The translations under genes and the position numbers were made by a program. Below, piece after piece: positions 39,865 through 49,415 of a stretch of 64,000 nucleotides of DNA. The notes under the pieces were generated by a model. That model was not told the DNA's origin, searched no databases, and saw nothing but the letters and a program-made list of their open reading frames with translations. Numbering within the stretch: the first letter of the stretch is position 1; the number at the start of each line of letters is the position of its first letter. Source of the stretch: Sedimentibacter saalensis (GTDB lineage: Bacteria > Bacillota > Clostridia > Tissierellales > Sedimentibacteraceae); NCBI RefSeq assembly GCF_007830175.1, contig NZ_VLKH01000005.1:124001-188000 (forward strand), given 5' to 3'.

Positions 39865-39993
39865 ATGTGGATAGAATACATTGTTCTTTTTTCTATTGCA
39901 ATAATGGTTTTTTCAATTATGGTTGTTTTAACCGTTGAAACTGTGCATACTACTAAGAGAATTTCAAAGAAACGAAGCAGCAACACCAAGTAA
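39865..39993 (+). CDS. Small membrane protein (42 residues)
   Basis: A short gene between bofA and the decarboxylase. It encodes a hydrophobic N-terminal helix (WIEYIVLFSIAIMVFSIMVV) and a basic tail (TKRISKKRSSNTK). The ATG at 39865 follows GGAAGG; an in-frame ATG at 39847 would add six residues. The single-span design and basic tail fit a small membrane-bound protein of unknown role. No family is recognised, and it could be a non-conserved ORF. Confidence 0.45.
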   Translation: MWIEYIVLFSIAIMVFSIMVVLTVETVHTTKRISKKRSSNTK

Positions 39994-40117
39994 ACTGCAT
40001 AGCAGTTAAATTATAAAAAGAGGAGATGAGCACTAATCCCAATATACAAGGCATAATATAACTTATGTGAGTATAAATTATTTTATTCAAAAAAGTAATT
40101 TTAACGGGAGATTAACA

Positions 40118-41548
40118 ATGAAAAAACTGAACATTATTTCGGGGATAAAGCAGTATCGAAGTGAAGTAGATACAAATTTTCACATGCCTGGTCATAAAGG
40201 TAAAAATGGTATTTTAGATGAAATAGGAAACAATCTAAATTTTTATGACATTACAGAAACATTAGGTACAGACAATTTACATTACCCGACAGGATTTTTA
40301 AAAGATGCCATGGAATACATTGCAGAATCATATGGCTCTAAAAAATCTTATATGGTTGTAAACGGGACATCCTGTGGAATCATATCGGCAATAATGGCAT
40401 GTACTAACCCTGGAGATAAAATTCTTGTGCAAAGAGATTGTCACAAGTCTGTTTATAACGCTTGTATATTAGGAGATTTAAAATTATTTTATTTATATCC
40501 TGAATTCAATAAAAAACATGGTTTGAATTTCAGTATCAGCCTTGAAAAGCTGGAGCAGATGCTCATTGACAACCCTGATATAAAAATGGTTGTATTGACT
40601 TATCCTACATTCTACGGAATTTGCTTTGATGTTAAGAAAGCAGCTGAAATAGTTCACAAGTATGGTAAAATACTCATGATAGATGAAGCCCACGGCTCAC
40701 ACCTGCATTTTTGCAAGGATTTGCTGCCTCCATCAGCTGAAAGTTCAGGTGCTGACATAGTTACACAAAGCACTCACAAAACATTGCCATGCATGACTCA
40801 AGGTTCTATTATGCATATATTGTCAGACAGAGTTGACTTGAACAATGTTGAAACTATGCTTAGAATGCTTCAGACAACTTCGCCTTCATACATTTTGATG
40901 GCATCTATAGAAAATGCAGTACATTGGATGAATGAAAACGGAGAAGAAAGACTGAAAAGAAATATTGAAGTTTTCAAGAGAAGAACTTTGGAACTTAGAA
41001 ACATGGGTATAAATGTATTAGAAGATGACTTCCTTATTGGTGAAGGATGCTTTGACTTTGATGCAACACGTGCAGTAATCAGCATGAGCGAGCTTGGAAT
41101 AACAGGAACCGAGCTGCAGGAAATTTTAAGATATGAATATAAAATTCAAATGGAATTTGCTGATTTAATGTACACTGTAGGTTATATCACAGCTACCGAT
41201 GAACCAGAAGATATTGATAGATTATTTGATGCTGTAAAGGAAATTTACCTTGACAGAAGCCAAAGTAACGAAAAAAGAGAAATTGTACAAATAGAAGCAT
41301 TTCCTCAGCTTCAGCATGAAAGAAAAATGCGTAAGGCATTTTATTCAGAAAACATGCTGGTAGATATGGATGATTCAATAGGAAAAACAGCAGCTGAATT
41401 CATTATTCCGTATCCACCGGGAATACCTCTGGTTTGCCCGGGTGAAATAATAGTGCCTGAAACAATTGAGTATGTTAAGGTTATGCTTGAAAACGGAATT
41501 AACGTAAACGGCGTTGATAAAAATAATCAGTTGAGAGTTGTAAAATGA
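40118..41548 (+). CDS. Orn/Lys/Arg decarboxylase family PLP enzyme (YaaO/SpeA-like)
   Basis: This 476-residue PLP-dependent enzyme has the Bacillus YaaO/SpeA-type short form of the fold-I Orn/Lys/Arg decarboxylases. It shows FHMPGHKGKNG near the start, DITETLGTDNLHYPTG, MVVNGTSCG, LMIDEAHGSHLHF and the PLP lysine in TQSTHKTLPCMTQGS. The C-terminal PYPPGIPLVCPGE is a family hallmark. The substrate (arginine, lysine or ornithine) cannot be fixed from the sequence. The ATG at 40118 follows GGGAG; an upstream GTG at 40067 lacks a site. It overlaps tmk by 4 bp. Confidence 0.92.
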   Translation: MKKLNIISGIKQYRSEVDTNFHMPGHKGKNGILDEIGNNLNFYDITETLGTDNLHYPTGFLKDAMEYIAESYGSKKSYMVVNGTSCGIISAIMACTNPGDKILVQRDCHKSVYNACILGDLKLFYLYPEFNKKHGLNFSISLEKLEQMLIDNPDIKMVVLTYPTFYGICFDVKKAAEIVHKYGKILMIDEAHGSHLHFCKDLLPPSAESSGADIVTQSTHKTLPCMTQGSIMHILSDRVDLNNVETMLRMLQTTSPSYILMASIENAVHWMNENGEERLKRNIEVFKRRTLELRNMGINVLEDDFLIGEGCFDFDATRAVISMSELGITGTELQEILRYEYKIQMEFADLMYTVGYITATDEPEDIDRLFDAVKEIYLDRSQSNEKREIVQIEAFPQLQHERKMRKAFYSENMLVDMDDSIGKTAAEFIIPYPPGIPLVCPGEIIVPETIEYVKVMLENGINVNGVDKNNQLRVVK

Positions 41549-42156
41549 TTGGAAAATTTATAGTATTAGAAGGTCCGGATGGTTCAGGAAAAAGCACTAT
41601 GGCTCAAAAAATAGGCCAGCATTTTCGTGAACAAGGAAAACAAATTGAATTTACAAGAGAACCTGGGGGAACTGACATAAGTGAAAAGATCAGGGAACTT
41701 ATCCTGGACAGAAATAATACTGAAATGGATTACAGAACAGAAGCTTTGCTCTATGCTGCGGCTAGAGCACAGCTTGTTCATGAAAAAATAATTCCGTGGC
41801 TTCAGGAAGGTAAAGTTGTAATAAGTGAAAGATTTGTTTATTCTTCACTTGTATATCAAGGCCTCGGAAGAAAACTGGGAATTGAAGAAATAGAAAAAAT
41901 CAATGATTTCGGAACAAATGCTCTTAAGCCTGACATGGTTTTGCTTTTAGACGTAAACCCAGAAAAAGGTTTAAAAAGAAAGCTCTCCATTGACGGAGGA
42001 GACAGACTTGAAAATGAAAACATTTCCTTTCACCAGAAAGTCTATGAAGGATATAAGAATCTGGCAGAGTTTTGTCCTGAAATCAGAACAATAAATGCCG
42101 AAAGAACAATTGATGAAATTTTTAATGAAATTAAAGACATTATAAATTCATTATAG
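41545..42156 (+). CDS. tmk: Thymidylate kinase
   Basis: Tmk phosphorylates dTMP to dTDP. The 203-residue protein has the P-loop EGPDGSGKST, the DR-type nucleoside motif FTREPGGTDISEKIRELIL, and the LID region PEKGLKRK together with ISERFVYSSLVYQG. The length is normal. It overlaps the decarboxylase gene by 4 bp and is followed by darA-holB-ricT, as in Bacillus. Confidence 0.96.
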   Translation: MIGKFIVLEGPDGSGKSTMAQKIGQHFREQGKQIEFTREPGGTDISEKIRELILDRNNTEMDYRTEALLYAAARAQLVHEKIIPWLQEGKVVISERFVYSSLVYQGLGRKLGIEEIEKINDFGTNALKPDMVLLLDVNPEKGLKRKLSIDGGDRLENENISFHQKVYEGYKNLAEFCPEIRTINAERTIDEIFNEIKDIINSL

Positions 42157-42166
42157 GAGGAACAAA

Positions 42167-42499
42167 ATGAAATTAATAACTGCCATAGTGCAAAATGATG
42201 ATGCAAACAAATTGATAGCAGCTTTGAGAGAAAGTGGGTTTTCTTCTACGAAGATGTCATCCACCGGAGGATTTTTAAGCTCCGGCAACACTACAATAAT
42301 TTCAGTGGTGGAAGATGGAAAGGTTGATGAAGAAATCGAAATCATCAAGAAAATATGCAAAGTTAAAAAGAAGATTACGGCAGCTATTCCTCCAAGTTCA
42401 TTCAGCACAGTGGGAGGATATTTACCTCAGACAATAGAGGTAACTGTAGGCGGGGCTGTAGTGTTTGTAACCCCTATAGAGAGATTTGAAAAGATTTAG
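42167..42499 (+). CDS. darA: Cyclic-di-AMP receptor DarA/PstA (PII-like)
   Basis: A 110-residue PII-like protein that binds c-di-AMP as a trimer. Its family pattern is visible: MKLITAIVQNDDANKLI at the start, STKMSSTGGFLSSGNTT (c-di-AMP-binding loop) and the C-terminal EVTVGGAVVFVTPIERFEKI, shown in outline. Its target is unknown; c-di-AMP cyclase genes are not in the window. It sits between tmk and holB, the same place as yaaQ/darA in Bacillus. Confidence 0.94.
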   Translation: MKLITAIVQNDDANKLIAALRESGFSSTKMSSTGGFLSSGNTTIISVVEDGKVDEEIEIIKKICKVKKKITAAIPPSSFSTVGGYLPQTIEVTVGGAVVFVTPIERFEKI

Positions 42500-42513
42500 A
42501 AAGAGGTGTCAAA

Positions 42514-43494
42514 ATGCTTTACAGCCAGGTAGCAGGACAGGAAGAAATAAAGACATCATTAATTAAATCAATAAGATCAAAACAAATATCCCACTGCTAT
42601 ATATTTGAAGGGCCAAAAGGCATGGGTAAGTATGAGCTTGCTTTAATATTTGCCCAGTCTTTGTTTTGCAGCGATTTTCATGAAGAACCATGCAACAGCT
42701 GCCAGGACTGTATTAAAATGAATTCATTGAATCATCCTGATTTACACATAGTGAATCAGGATGAAATTACAATTAAAAGAGAAGATATTGATGAACTTGT
42801 AGAGTCGGTTTATAAAAAACCCTACGAATCAGACAAAAAAATTTACATTATCAAGGATGCCTACAAAATGACAACTCAGGCAGCCAACACATTTTTAAAA
42901 ACTCTGGAAGAACCACCGGGAGATGCGGTAATGATACTTTTGACAACAAATGTCAATTTGCTTCTTCCAACAATAGTTTCAAGGTGTCAGACAATTAAAT
43001 TCAGAAACATCAGCAAAAAAACAATTAAGACGTACTTGATTGACAAGTATGATCAAACAGATGTCATGGCAGATTTAGCTGCAAATTATTCAGGAGGAAT
43101 CCTTAATAAAGCAGTTAACATAATCAATGGAAAAGATGACGTGCTGGAAAAAAGAAAAGAAATAATAAATCTGTTTGACAAAATAATCAAGACAGATTCA
43201 GAAATAATATATGAAGTAGAAAATTACTTTGAAGATAATAAAGATGATATAGATACAATTATTGAAATAATAATGATGTGGATTCGCGATGTTATTTTTG
43301 CAAAAAATAACATGACTAATCTCATTATAAACAAGGATTTTACAAACTTGGCTGTCTCACAAAGCGAAACAATGAAAGAAAGTTCAGATATAATCGAATA
43401 TCTTCAGGCAGCAAGTGACAATATAAAGAGCAATGTTAACTATAAACTTGCTATAGATAATATGCTTTTAAAGATTCAGGAGGTCTTTAAATGA
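42514..43494 (+). CDS. holB: DNA polymerase III delta prime subunit
   Basis: The delta prime subunit of the sliding-clamp loader. It has 326 residues with an AAA+ domain: VAGQEEIKTSL (N-terminal), a P-loop EGPKGMGKYELA (delta prime P-loops are often non-hydrolysing), CNSCQDCIKM (zinc site), and a sensor-1/arginine-finger stretch TTNVNLLLPTIVSRCQTIKF. It overlaps ricT by 4 bp. No dnaX or holA is in the window. Confidence 0.93.
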   Translation: MLYSQVAGQEEIKTSLIKSIRSKQISHCYIFEGPKGMGKYELALIFAQSLFCSDFHEEPCNSCQDCIKMNSLNHPDLHIVNQDEITIKREDIDELVESVYKKPYESDKKIYIIKDAYKMTTQAANTFLKTLEEPPGDAVMILLTTNVNLLLPTIVSRCQTIKFRNISKKTIKTYLIDKYDQTDVMADLAANYSGGILNKAVNIINGKDDVLEKRKEIINLFDKIIKTDSEIIYEVENYFEDNKDDIDTIIEIIMMWIRDVIFAKNNMTNLIINKDFTNLAVSQSETMKESSDIIEYLQAASDNIKSNVNYKLAIDNMLLKIQEVFK

Positions 43495-44372
43495 TAAAGG
43501 TAGTTGGTGTCAGATTCAAGAAGGCTGGTAAGATCTACTATTTTGATCCGGATAAAAAATGGATCAATGACGGTGATTTTGTAATAGTGGAAACAATCAG
43601 AGGAATTGAATTCGGGCAGGTGGTTGTAGGACCTAAAATGGTGAAGGAAGAAGACATAGTCCAGCCTCTCAAAAAAGTTTTAAGACTTGCAACAGAAGAA
43701 GATATAAAATGTAATCAGGAAAACAAGGAAAAAGAGCAGCAGGCTTTTGATTTGTGCTTGAAAAAAATCGAAGAGCACCAGCTTGAAATGAAGCTTGTTG
43801 ACATAGAATACACATTTGACAACAACAAAGTCATTTTTTATTTCACGGCAGACGGCCGTATTGATTTCAGGGAACTTGTTAAAGACCTGGCATCAATTTT
43901 CAGAACAAGAATTGAACTCCGTCAGATAGGTGTTAGAGATGAAGCTAAAATGATAGGAGGACTCGGACCTTGCGGAAGGCCAATGTGTTGTTCATCATTC
44001 TTAGGGGAATTTTATCCTGTTTCAATAAAAATGGCAAAGGAACAAAAGTTATCATTGAATCCATCAAAGATATCCGGAATTTGTTCACGCCTCATGTGCT
44101 GTCTTAATTATGAGCACCAGGTTTACGAAGAAAATATCAAGCTTCTTCCAGATGTTGGGGACAGAGTTTCCATAGCAGGAACAAAGAAGACAGGAATTGT
44201 TCTTGATATTAATCCGTTGTTCAAGACAGCGAGAGTAAATGTTACAAAAACGGACGGAACCGTTGAAATAGAAGAAATAAGCGGTGAAGACCTCAAGGTT
44301 GTTGAAGAAGGTGTCTTGAAACAAAAACACGAAGATATTAACATGGCAGAGTTAAGAGAATTAGAAGATTAA
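43491..44372 (+). CDS. ricT: RicT (YaaT, PSP1 family) iron-sulfur/RNA-maturation factor
   Basis: RicT works with RicA/RicF in RNase Y-dependent RNA maturation and in sporulation in Bacillus. The 293-residue PSP1-type protein has VVGVRFKKAGKIYYFDP and GIEFGQVVVGPKMV at the start, then two cysteine-rich stretches, GPCGRPMCCSSFLGEF and GICSRLMCCLNYEHQVYEE (in outline), that can bind Fe-S. A C-terminal acidic tail is usual. It is the last gene of the tmk-darA-holB operon and ends at an intrinsic terminator. Confidence 0.95.
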   Translation: MIKVVGVRFKKAGKIYYFDPDKKWINDGDFVIVETIRGIEFGQVVVGPKMVKEEDIVQPLKKVLRLATEEDIKCNQENKEKEQQAFDLCLKKIEEHQLEMKLVDIEYTFDNNKVIFYFTADGRIDFRELVKDLASIFRTRIELRQIGVRDEAKMIGGLGPCGRPMCCSSFLGEFYPVSIKMAKEQKLSLNPSKISGICSRLMCCLNYEHQVYEENIKLLPDVGDRVSIAGTKKTGIVLDINPLFKTARVNVTKTDGTVEIEEISGEDLKVVEEGVLKQKHEDINMAELRELED

Positions 44373-44383
44373 TTATTATGAAA

Positions 44384-44414
44384 GACTCCTTATTTCCATA
44401 AGGAGTTTTTTTTC
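44384..44414 (+). terminator. Terminator of the tmk-ricT operon
   Basis: ACTCCTTAT (44385-44393) and ATAAGGAGT (44398-44406) followed by seven or more T residues. The 44415-44524 stretch beyond holds nothing recognisable. Confidence 0.9.
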
Positions 44415-44491
44415 GCATTTTATTACTGTTCGTCCAGCTTTTTTTGCTTTATTTAAAAATTATCAATTTATTACATAAAAATAAGGACTAA

Positions 44492-44755
<264 letters not shown>

Positions 44756-44776
44756 TAAAATAACACTAAGACATAG

Positions 44777-44812
44777 ACAAACAGGACGGTTCTTTAGAAC
44801 CGTCCTGTTTGT
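44777..44812 (+). terminator. Long hairpin after the ferredoxin gene
   Basis: ACAAACAGGACGGTTC (44777-44792) pairs perfectly with GAACCGTCCTGTTTGT (44797-44812). No T run follows, so it may be an mRNA-stabilising hairpin and not a classical terminator. Confidence 0.6.
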
Positions 44813-44845
44813 GCAATAAATTCAAAATGGTATTATAAAATTACA

Positions 44846-44875
44846 TTGCAGTGGACGAAACAGTTATGTTATAAT
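44846..44875 (+). promoter_or_regulatory. Promoter of the DUF512 gene
   Basis: TTGCAG (44846-44851), 18 bp, TATAAT (44870-44875), 30 bp before the ATG. Confidence 0.55.
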
Positions 44876-44905
44876 GTGCGTGAAGTATAGATAAAGGACA
44901 ACGAA

Positions 44906-46201
44906 ATGAAAAATATAATTGTAAAGGTATTGAAAAACAGCATAGCTGAAGAAATGGAACTTGAGCCGGGCGATGAGCTTGTGTCTGTTAACAATTGCAG
45001 TGTAAAAGATTACATAGATTATAAATATCAAATTTCTGATGACGAGATAGTGCTTGAAGTAAAGAAAAAGGACGGAGAAATCTGGGAATTGGAAATTGAA
45101 AAAGACTATGACGAAGACATCGGCATAGTGTTTGAAAACCCCCTCATGGACAACATAAAGGTATGTTCAAACAAGTGCATATTCTGTTTTATTGACCAGA
45201 TGCCTAAGGGAATGAGAAAGTCTCTTTACTTGAAGGATGATGATACGAGACTGTCGTTTCTTTATGGCAACTTTATAACGCTTACAAATCTTTCTGACGA
45301 TGAAATTAATAGAATTGTAAAGTACAAAATAAGTCCTATTAAAGTTTCTGTACACACAACGGATTCTGAACTGAGAAAATACATGATGGGAAACAACAAG
45401 GACATTGATATACTTGTTTATCTTAAAAAGTTAATCGATGCAGGCATAACCGTTGACTGCCAGATAGTTCTGGTAAGAGATGTGAATGATGGAACGCAGC
45501 TTGAAAAAACAATAAGAGATTTGTCTTCTCTTCATCCGGGTCTAAGAAGCGTAGCAGTTGTTCCTGTGGGTCTTACAAATTACAGGGAAAAACTTGCAGA
45601 TTTGAAACCTTTTGACGAAGAAAGCGCAATGAAAGTTGTAGAGCAGGTTACAAAGCTTCAACATGAACTTTATAAAAAGCTTAAAACCCGCTTCATATTC
45701 ATTGCCGATGAATTTTACATTCAAAGCAAGATTGATTTTCCATCTTACGATGAGTATGAGGAATTTGATCAGCTTGAAAATGGAATAGGAATGTGCAGGC
45801 TTTTTAAACAGCAGATTATAGACAATTTGGATGATTATGAAAATCATAAGCCAAAATATGATGAAATAACATTTGTGACCGGAGCTGCTGCTTATGATTT
45901 GATGATTGAACTTTCAGAAAAAATAATGAGTAAAATTCCGGTTAAAATAAACACTGTAAAAATAATCAACAAATTTTTCGGAGAAAAAATCACGGTTTCC
46001 GGACTGACTACCGGAAAAGACATACTAGAACAGCTTAAGGGTAAAAATTACAAAAACATAATATTGCCTATAAACATGATAAATGACAACAATGTAATGC
46101 TTGACGACATGACGGTGGAAGATTTAAAGAGAGAATTAAATACGGAAGTTCAGGTATGTGACGTGGATGGTGAAACGTTACTTAATCTGATAACAAAATA
46201 A
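44906..46201 (+). CDS. DUF512 protein with PDZ and radical-SAM-like domains
   Basis: A 431-residue protein of the DUF512/YdcK-like (PDZ plus Fe-S) family. The N-terminal PDZ domain (about residues 1-75, with ELEPGDELVSVNN) is followed by a radical-SAM-type cysteine cluster (Cys87, Cys91, Cys94 in CSNKCIFC) and a long C-terminal DUF512 domain (AVVPVGLTNYREKL, then FVTGAAAYDLM and VSGLTTGKDI). Usually it is encoded just before der, as here (11 bp). The reaction is unknown; in cyanobacteria and clostridia it is thought to act in an unspecified Fe-S modification. Confidence 0.9.
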   Translation: MKNIIVKVLKNSIAEEMELEPGDELVSVNNCSVKDYIDYKYQISDDEIVLEVKKKDGEIWELEIEKDYDEDIGIVFENPLMDNIKVCSNKCIFCFIDQMPKGMRKSLYLKDDDTRLSFLYGNFITLTNLSDDEINRIVKYKISPIKVSVHTTDSELRKYMMGNNKDIDILVYLKKLIDAGITVDCQIVLVRDVNDGTQLEKTIRDLSSLHPGLRSVAVVPVGLTNYREKLADLKPFDEESAMKVVEQVTKLQHELYKKLKTRFIFIADEFYIQSKIDFPSYDEYEEFDQLENGIGMCRLFKQQIIDNLDDYENHKPKYDEITFVTGAAAYDLMIELSEKIMSKIPVKINTVKIINKFFGEKITVSGLTTGKDILEQLKGKNYKNIILPINMINDNNVMLDDMTVEDLKRELNTEVQVCDVDGETLLNLITK

Positions 46202-46212
46202 CGGAGGAAAAA

Positions 46213-47538
46213 ATGGCAAGACCAATAGTAACAATAGTGGGCAGACCTAATGTAGGAAAGTCTACGCTTTTCAATAGAATGGCCGGCAAAAGAATATCAA
46301 TTACAGAAGATACACCGGGAGTGACAAGGGACAGAATTTACGCTGAATGCGAATGGCTGGACAATCACTTCACTTTAATTGACACAGGCGGTATAGAGCC
46401 AAACACAACAGACACAATTTTTGCTCAGATGAGACTTCAGGCTGAAATAGCCATTGACATGGCTGATGTGGTTTTGTTTATGGTTGACGGAAAAGAAGGT
46501 GTCACTGCTGCGGATGCGGAAGTTGCACAGATGCTGAGAAAGGCAAAAAAAGAAATCATACTGGTTGTTAACAAAATGGATAAGTTTGTAAACAACAACA
46601 ACATCTATGAATTTTATAATCTTGGGCTTGGAGAGCCTGTAAGCATATCTTCTTCTGAAGCATTGGGCATCGGGGACCTTCTTGACATCATAATTGAAAA
46701 GTTTGATGACACAATGGACACAGCTGATGATGATGACAGCATTAAAATTGCTGTAATCGGTAAACCTAATGCAGGAAAGTCATCCATAATCAACAGAATC
46801 ATAGGTGAAGACAGAGTAATAGTAAGCGACATTCCCGGAACAACCAGGGATGCCATAGACACAAAGTTTGAAAGAAACGAACAAAAATATACAATAATAG
46901 ATACAGCAGGAATAAGAAAAAAAAGCAAAGTGAGCGAGACTGTGGAAAAATACAGTGTCTTGAGGGCATTTGCAGCTGTTGAAAGAGCAGATATTTGCAT
47001 TCTTGTAATAGATGCAGACAAGGGAGTTACAGACCAGGACATAAGAATTGCAGGCTATTCTCACGACAACAACAAGGGAATGATAATTGTTGTGAACAAA
47101 TGGGATTTAATCGAGAAGGACAACAGCACTTTCAATGAATTCCAGGATGAAATAAGAAAAAGTCTTGCATATGCAACGTATGCACCTATAATGACAGTTT
47201 CAGCCCTCACCGGTCAGAGAGTCAACAAAATTTTAGATGCGGTGGATGAAGTTTACAGCTTCAGAAACTTAAGAGTTTCAACAGGCGTCTTAAATGACAT
47301 CATAACAGAAGCAGTTCTAATGAATCAGCCTAGAATGGTTCGAGGAAAAAGGCTGAAAATATTTTATGGAACACAGGTTGCAGTTAATCCACCAAAGTTT
47401 TTGATATTCGTTAATGACAGTGAAATAGTGCATTTCTCATATCAAAGATATATTGAAAACAAAATAAGAGACTCTTTTGAATATAAGGGAACACCAATAA
47501 TAATTGAATTCAGAAGCAGAGGCGAAAAGGGCAACTAA
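46213..47538 (+). CDS. der: Ribosome biogenesis GTPase Der (EngA)
   Basis: Der has two tandem GTPase domains and helps to assemble the 50S subunit. The 441-residue protein has G1 motifs GRPNVGKST (about residue 8) and GKPNAGKSS (about 182), a DTGG and a DTAG switch motif, NKMD and NKWD, and a C-terminal KH-like domain (KIFYGTQVAVNPPKFLIFV). Length and order are standard. It lies after the DUF512 gene and before plsY-gpsA. Confidence 0.97.
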   Translation: MARPIVTIVGRPNVGKSTLFNRMAGKRISITEDTPGVTRDRIYAECEWLDNHFTLIDTGGIEPNTTDTIFAQMRLQAEIAIDMADVVLFMVDGKEGVTAADAEVAQMLRKAKKEIILVVNKMDKFVNNNNIYEFYNLGLGEPVSISSSEALGIGDLLDIIIEKFDDTMDTADDDDSIKIAVIGKPNAGKSSIINRIIGEDRVIVSDIPGTTRDAIDTKFERNEQKYTIIDTAGIRKKSKVSETVEKYSVLRAFAAVERADICILVIDADKGVTDQDIRIAGYSHDNNKGMIIVVNKWDLIEKDNSTFNEFQDEIRKSLAYATYAPIMTVSALTGQRVNKILDAVDEVYSFRNLRVSTGVLNDIITEAVLMNQPRMVRGKRLKIFYGTQVAVNPPKFLIFVNDSEIVHFSYQRYIENKIRDSFEYKGTPIIIEFRSRGEKGN

Positions 47539-47550
47539 ATTAATATAGAG

Positions 47551-47584
47551 CAGCAAAAGTTTATCTTTTGCTGCAGAATTTTTA
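47551..47584 (+). terminator. Probable weak terminator between der and plsY
   Basis: CAGCAAAAG (47551-47559) and CTTTTGCTG (47565-47573), followed by AGAATTTTTA. The T run is imperfect, so readthrough into plsY is possible. Confidence 0.5.
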
Positions 47585-47600
47585 TAGCGAGAGGTGTTTT

Positions 47601-48179
47601 ATGAATTACTTTTTTATAGCAATCATATCTTATTTATTGGGAAACATTTCATTTGCTTACATTCTTGGCAAGATTTTTACAAAAAAGGACGTCCGTGACT
47701 ACGGAAGCGGCAATGCTGGAGCCACAAATGCAATAAGAGCTTTCGGTAAGAAAATCGGAGCAATGGTTTTTATTGGTGACGTTTTAAAAGGTGTAATAGC
47801 AGTATTGATTGGAAAAACTTTAGGAGTTACCGGAATGTACCTGGCTGGAGCCATGGTAATAATAGGACACAACTGGCCGGTATTTTTGAATTTCAAGGGA
47901 GGAAAAGGAGTTGCCACAACTATAGGCGTAATGATAATCGCCAGTCCTTTTGTAACCATGATATGTTTTGTTTTGGGGCTTGTGGTTATAATAGCTACAA
48001 GGACTGTGTCACTAGGATCTATAATCGGAATGGCAATGGCGCCTCTGGCAGCGGGTATTTTTGTAAGACCGTTTGATATGTCATTGTTCATTTTTTGCTT
48101 GTTTATAGGAACCATGGCTATTTACAGACATAAGGAAAACATAAAAAGAATTTTAAATGGCAAAGAAAACAAATTGTAG
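47601..48179 (+). CDS. plsY: Acyl-phosphate:glycerol-3-phosphate acyltransferase PlsY
   Basis: PlsY starts phospholipid synthesis by acylating glycerol-3-phosphate. The 192-residue membrane protein shows SYLLGNISFAYILG, the conserved DYGSGNAGATNAIRAFGK, a GHNWPVFLNFKGGKGVAT motif and a later GTMAIYRHKENIKR. Five TM helices are expected. The start at 47601 follows GAGAGGTG; a TTG further upstream would begin inside the hairpin. It precedes gpsA, the enzyme that makes its substrate. Confidence 0.96.
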   Translation: MNYFFIAIISYLLGNISFAYILGKIFTKKDVRDYGSGNAGATNAIRAFGKKIGAMVFIGDVLKGVIAVLIGKTLGVTGMYLAGAMVIIGHNWPVFLNFKGGKGVATTIGVMIIASPFVTMICFVLGLVVIIATRTVSLGSIIGMAMAPLAAGIFVRPFDMSLFIFCLFIGTMAIYRHKENIKRILNGKENKL

Positions 48180-48190
48180 GAGATGATGAC

Positions 48191-49189
48191 TTGAAGAAAA
48201 GAATAACTCTGCTTGGGGGAGGAAGCTGGGGAACAGCCCTTGCCAAACTTCTTTCTGAAAACGGACACATGGTTACTGTATGGCTTCGTGATGAAGAACA
48301 ATGCAGGGAATTAACAACAGAAAGAGAAAACAAGAAATATCTTCCGGGTGTAATAATTCCGGACAACATAGTGTTTACATCCCAAATAAACGAATCATTA
48401 AAAGACGCTGAATATATTTTAATTGTTACGCCAACACAAAAAATAAGAAGCGTTCTTAAACAAATTAACAGCGAATACAAAAAAAATAAAATTATAATTA
48501 ATGCTTCAAAAGGAATAGAAATGGGAACTATGTGCCTTGTTTCAGACATAGTCAGGGAAGAAACGGAAGACTGCATTTTTGCAGATCTTACAGGTCCATC
48601 CATAGCAAAGGAAGTTGTGGCTAAAATGCCTACAGCAATTACAGTTGCCTGTGAAGATAAAAAAGCCGCATCTGAAATTCAGGATATGTTCATGTCATCT
48701 TATTTCAGGGTTTATACAAATGATGATGTGGTAGGGGCAGAACTTGGAGGAGCGCTTAAAAATATCATTGCTTTGGGAGCCGGAATTTCTGACGGAATAG
48801 GATACGGAGACAATGCAAAAGCTGCTCTCATGAACAGGGGAATTGTGGAGATAGCCAGACTTGGAATTGCAATGGGAGCTGATGTTGAAACATTCTTTGG
48901 ATTGTCCGGAATAGGCGATTTGATGGTAACGTGCATGAGCAAGTTTTCAAGAAACTGGAATGCAGGATACCTAATCGGACAGGGTTATTCAAAGGAAGAA
49001 GCTGCAAAAAAGGTGGGCATGGTGGTTGAAGGAATTTCAACAACTTATGCTGCATATGAGCTTTCAAAAAAACTTAATGTTGAAATGCCCATTGTAAATG
49101 CAATGTATGACTTGCTCCAAAACAATGCAGACGTCAAGGAAACGGTCAACAAGCTAATGCTCAGAGACAAAAAAGAAGAAAAGCTTTAA
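48191..49189 (+). CDS. gpsA: Glycerol-3-phosphate dehydrogenase [NAD(P)+]
   Basis: GpsA makes sn-glycerol-3-phosphate from dihydroxyacetone phosphate. The 332-residue protein has the Rossmann GGGSWGTALAKLL motif, NASKGIE, GPSIAKEVV, the catalytic KNIIALGAGISDG lysine region and a C-terminal FSRNWNAGYLIGQG segment. The start is TTG with AGGAG 8 bp upstream. It forms a pair with plsY. Confidence 0.96.
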   Translation: MKKRITLLGGGSWGTALAKLLSENGHMVTVWLRDEEQCRELTTERENKKYLPGVIIPDNIVFTSQINESLKDAEYILIVTPTQKIRSVLKQINSEYKKNKIIINASKGIEMGTMCLVSDIVREETEDCIFADLTGPSIAKEVVAKMPTAITVACEDKKAASEIQDMFMSSYFRVYTNDDVVGAELGGALKNIIALGAGISDGIGYGDNAKAALMNRGIVEIARLGIAMGADVETFFGLSGIGDLMVTCMSKFSRNWNAGYLIGQGYSKEEAAKKVGMVVEGISTTYAAYELSKKLNVEMPIVNAMYDLLQNNADVKETVNKLMLRDKKEEKL

Positions 49190-49190
49190 T

Positions 49191-49310
49191 CAATTAAGAA
49201 TTAAGAATGAAGAATGAAAAATTATTGTGAGGATTTGCCCCAAAGGGCAAATCCTTTCTTTTAATTCTTAATTCTTAATTCTTAACTCTTAACTCTTAAT
49301 TCTTAATTTT
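49191..49310. repeat. AT-rich imperfect palindrome, copy 2 (AATTAAGAATTAAGA family)
   Basis: The left arm AATTAAGAATTAAGAATGAAGA and the right arm of TTAATTCTTAATTC-type units are complementary. In the centre, GGATTTGCC/GGCAAATCC forms the same hairpin as in the copy at 21164-21270. It lies between gpsA and spoIVA, before the latter's promoter. Confidence 0.75.
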
Positions 49311-49346
49311 ACTAAATTTTTTATAAAATAATTTGTACATTTTTTG

Positions 49347-49375
49347 GAATAAACAGATTATGGGGGGCATATAAA
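49347..49375 (+). promoter_or_regulatory. Sigma-E-type promoter of spoIVA
   Basis: GAATAAA (49347-49353), 14 bp, CATATAAA (49368-49375) resemble the sigma-E consensus (KMATATT-N14/15-CATACAMT). The expected transcript start at about 49382 lies beyond the TTG at 49380. Confidence 0.6.
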
Positions 49376-49415
49376 TTAATTGTATACGAAAGTGCATAAC
49401 GGAGGAGGGATTATT

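Noticed and set aside
40029-40064. Very short frame (MSTNPNIQGII) after GAGGAG
   Set aside because: The ribosome site is too close to the ATG and the peptide is only 11 residues; no homologue is known to me.
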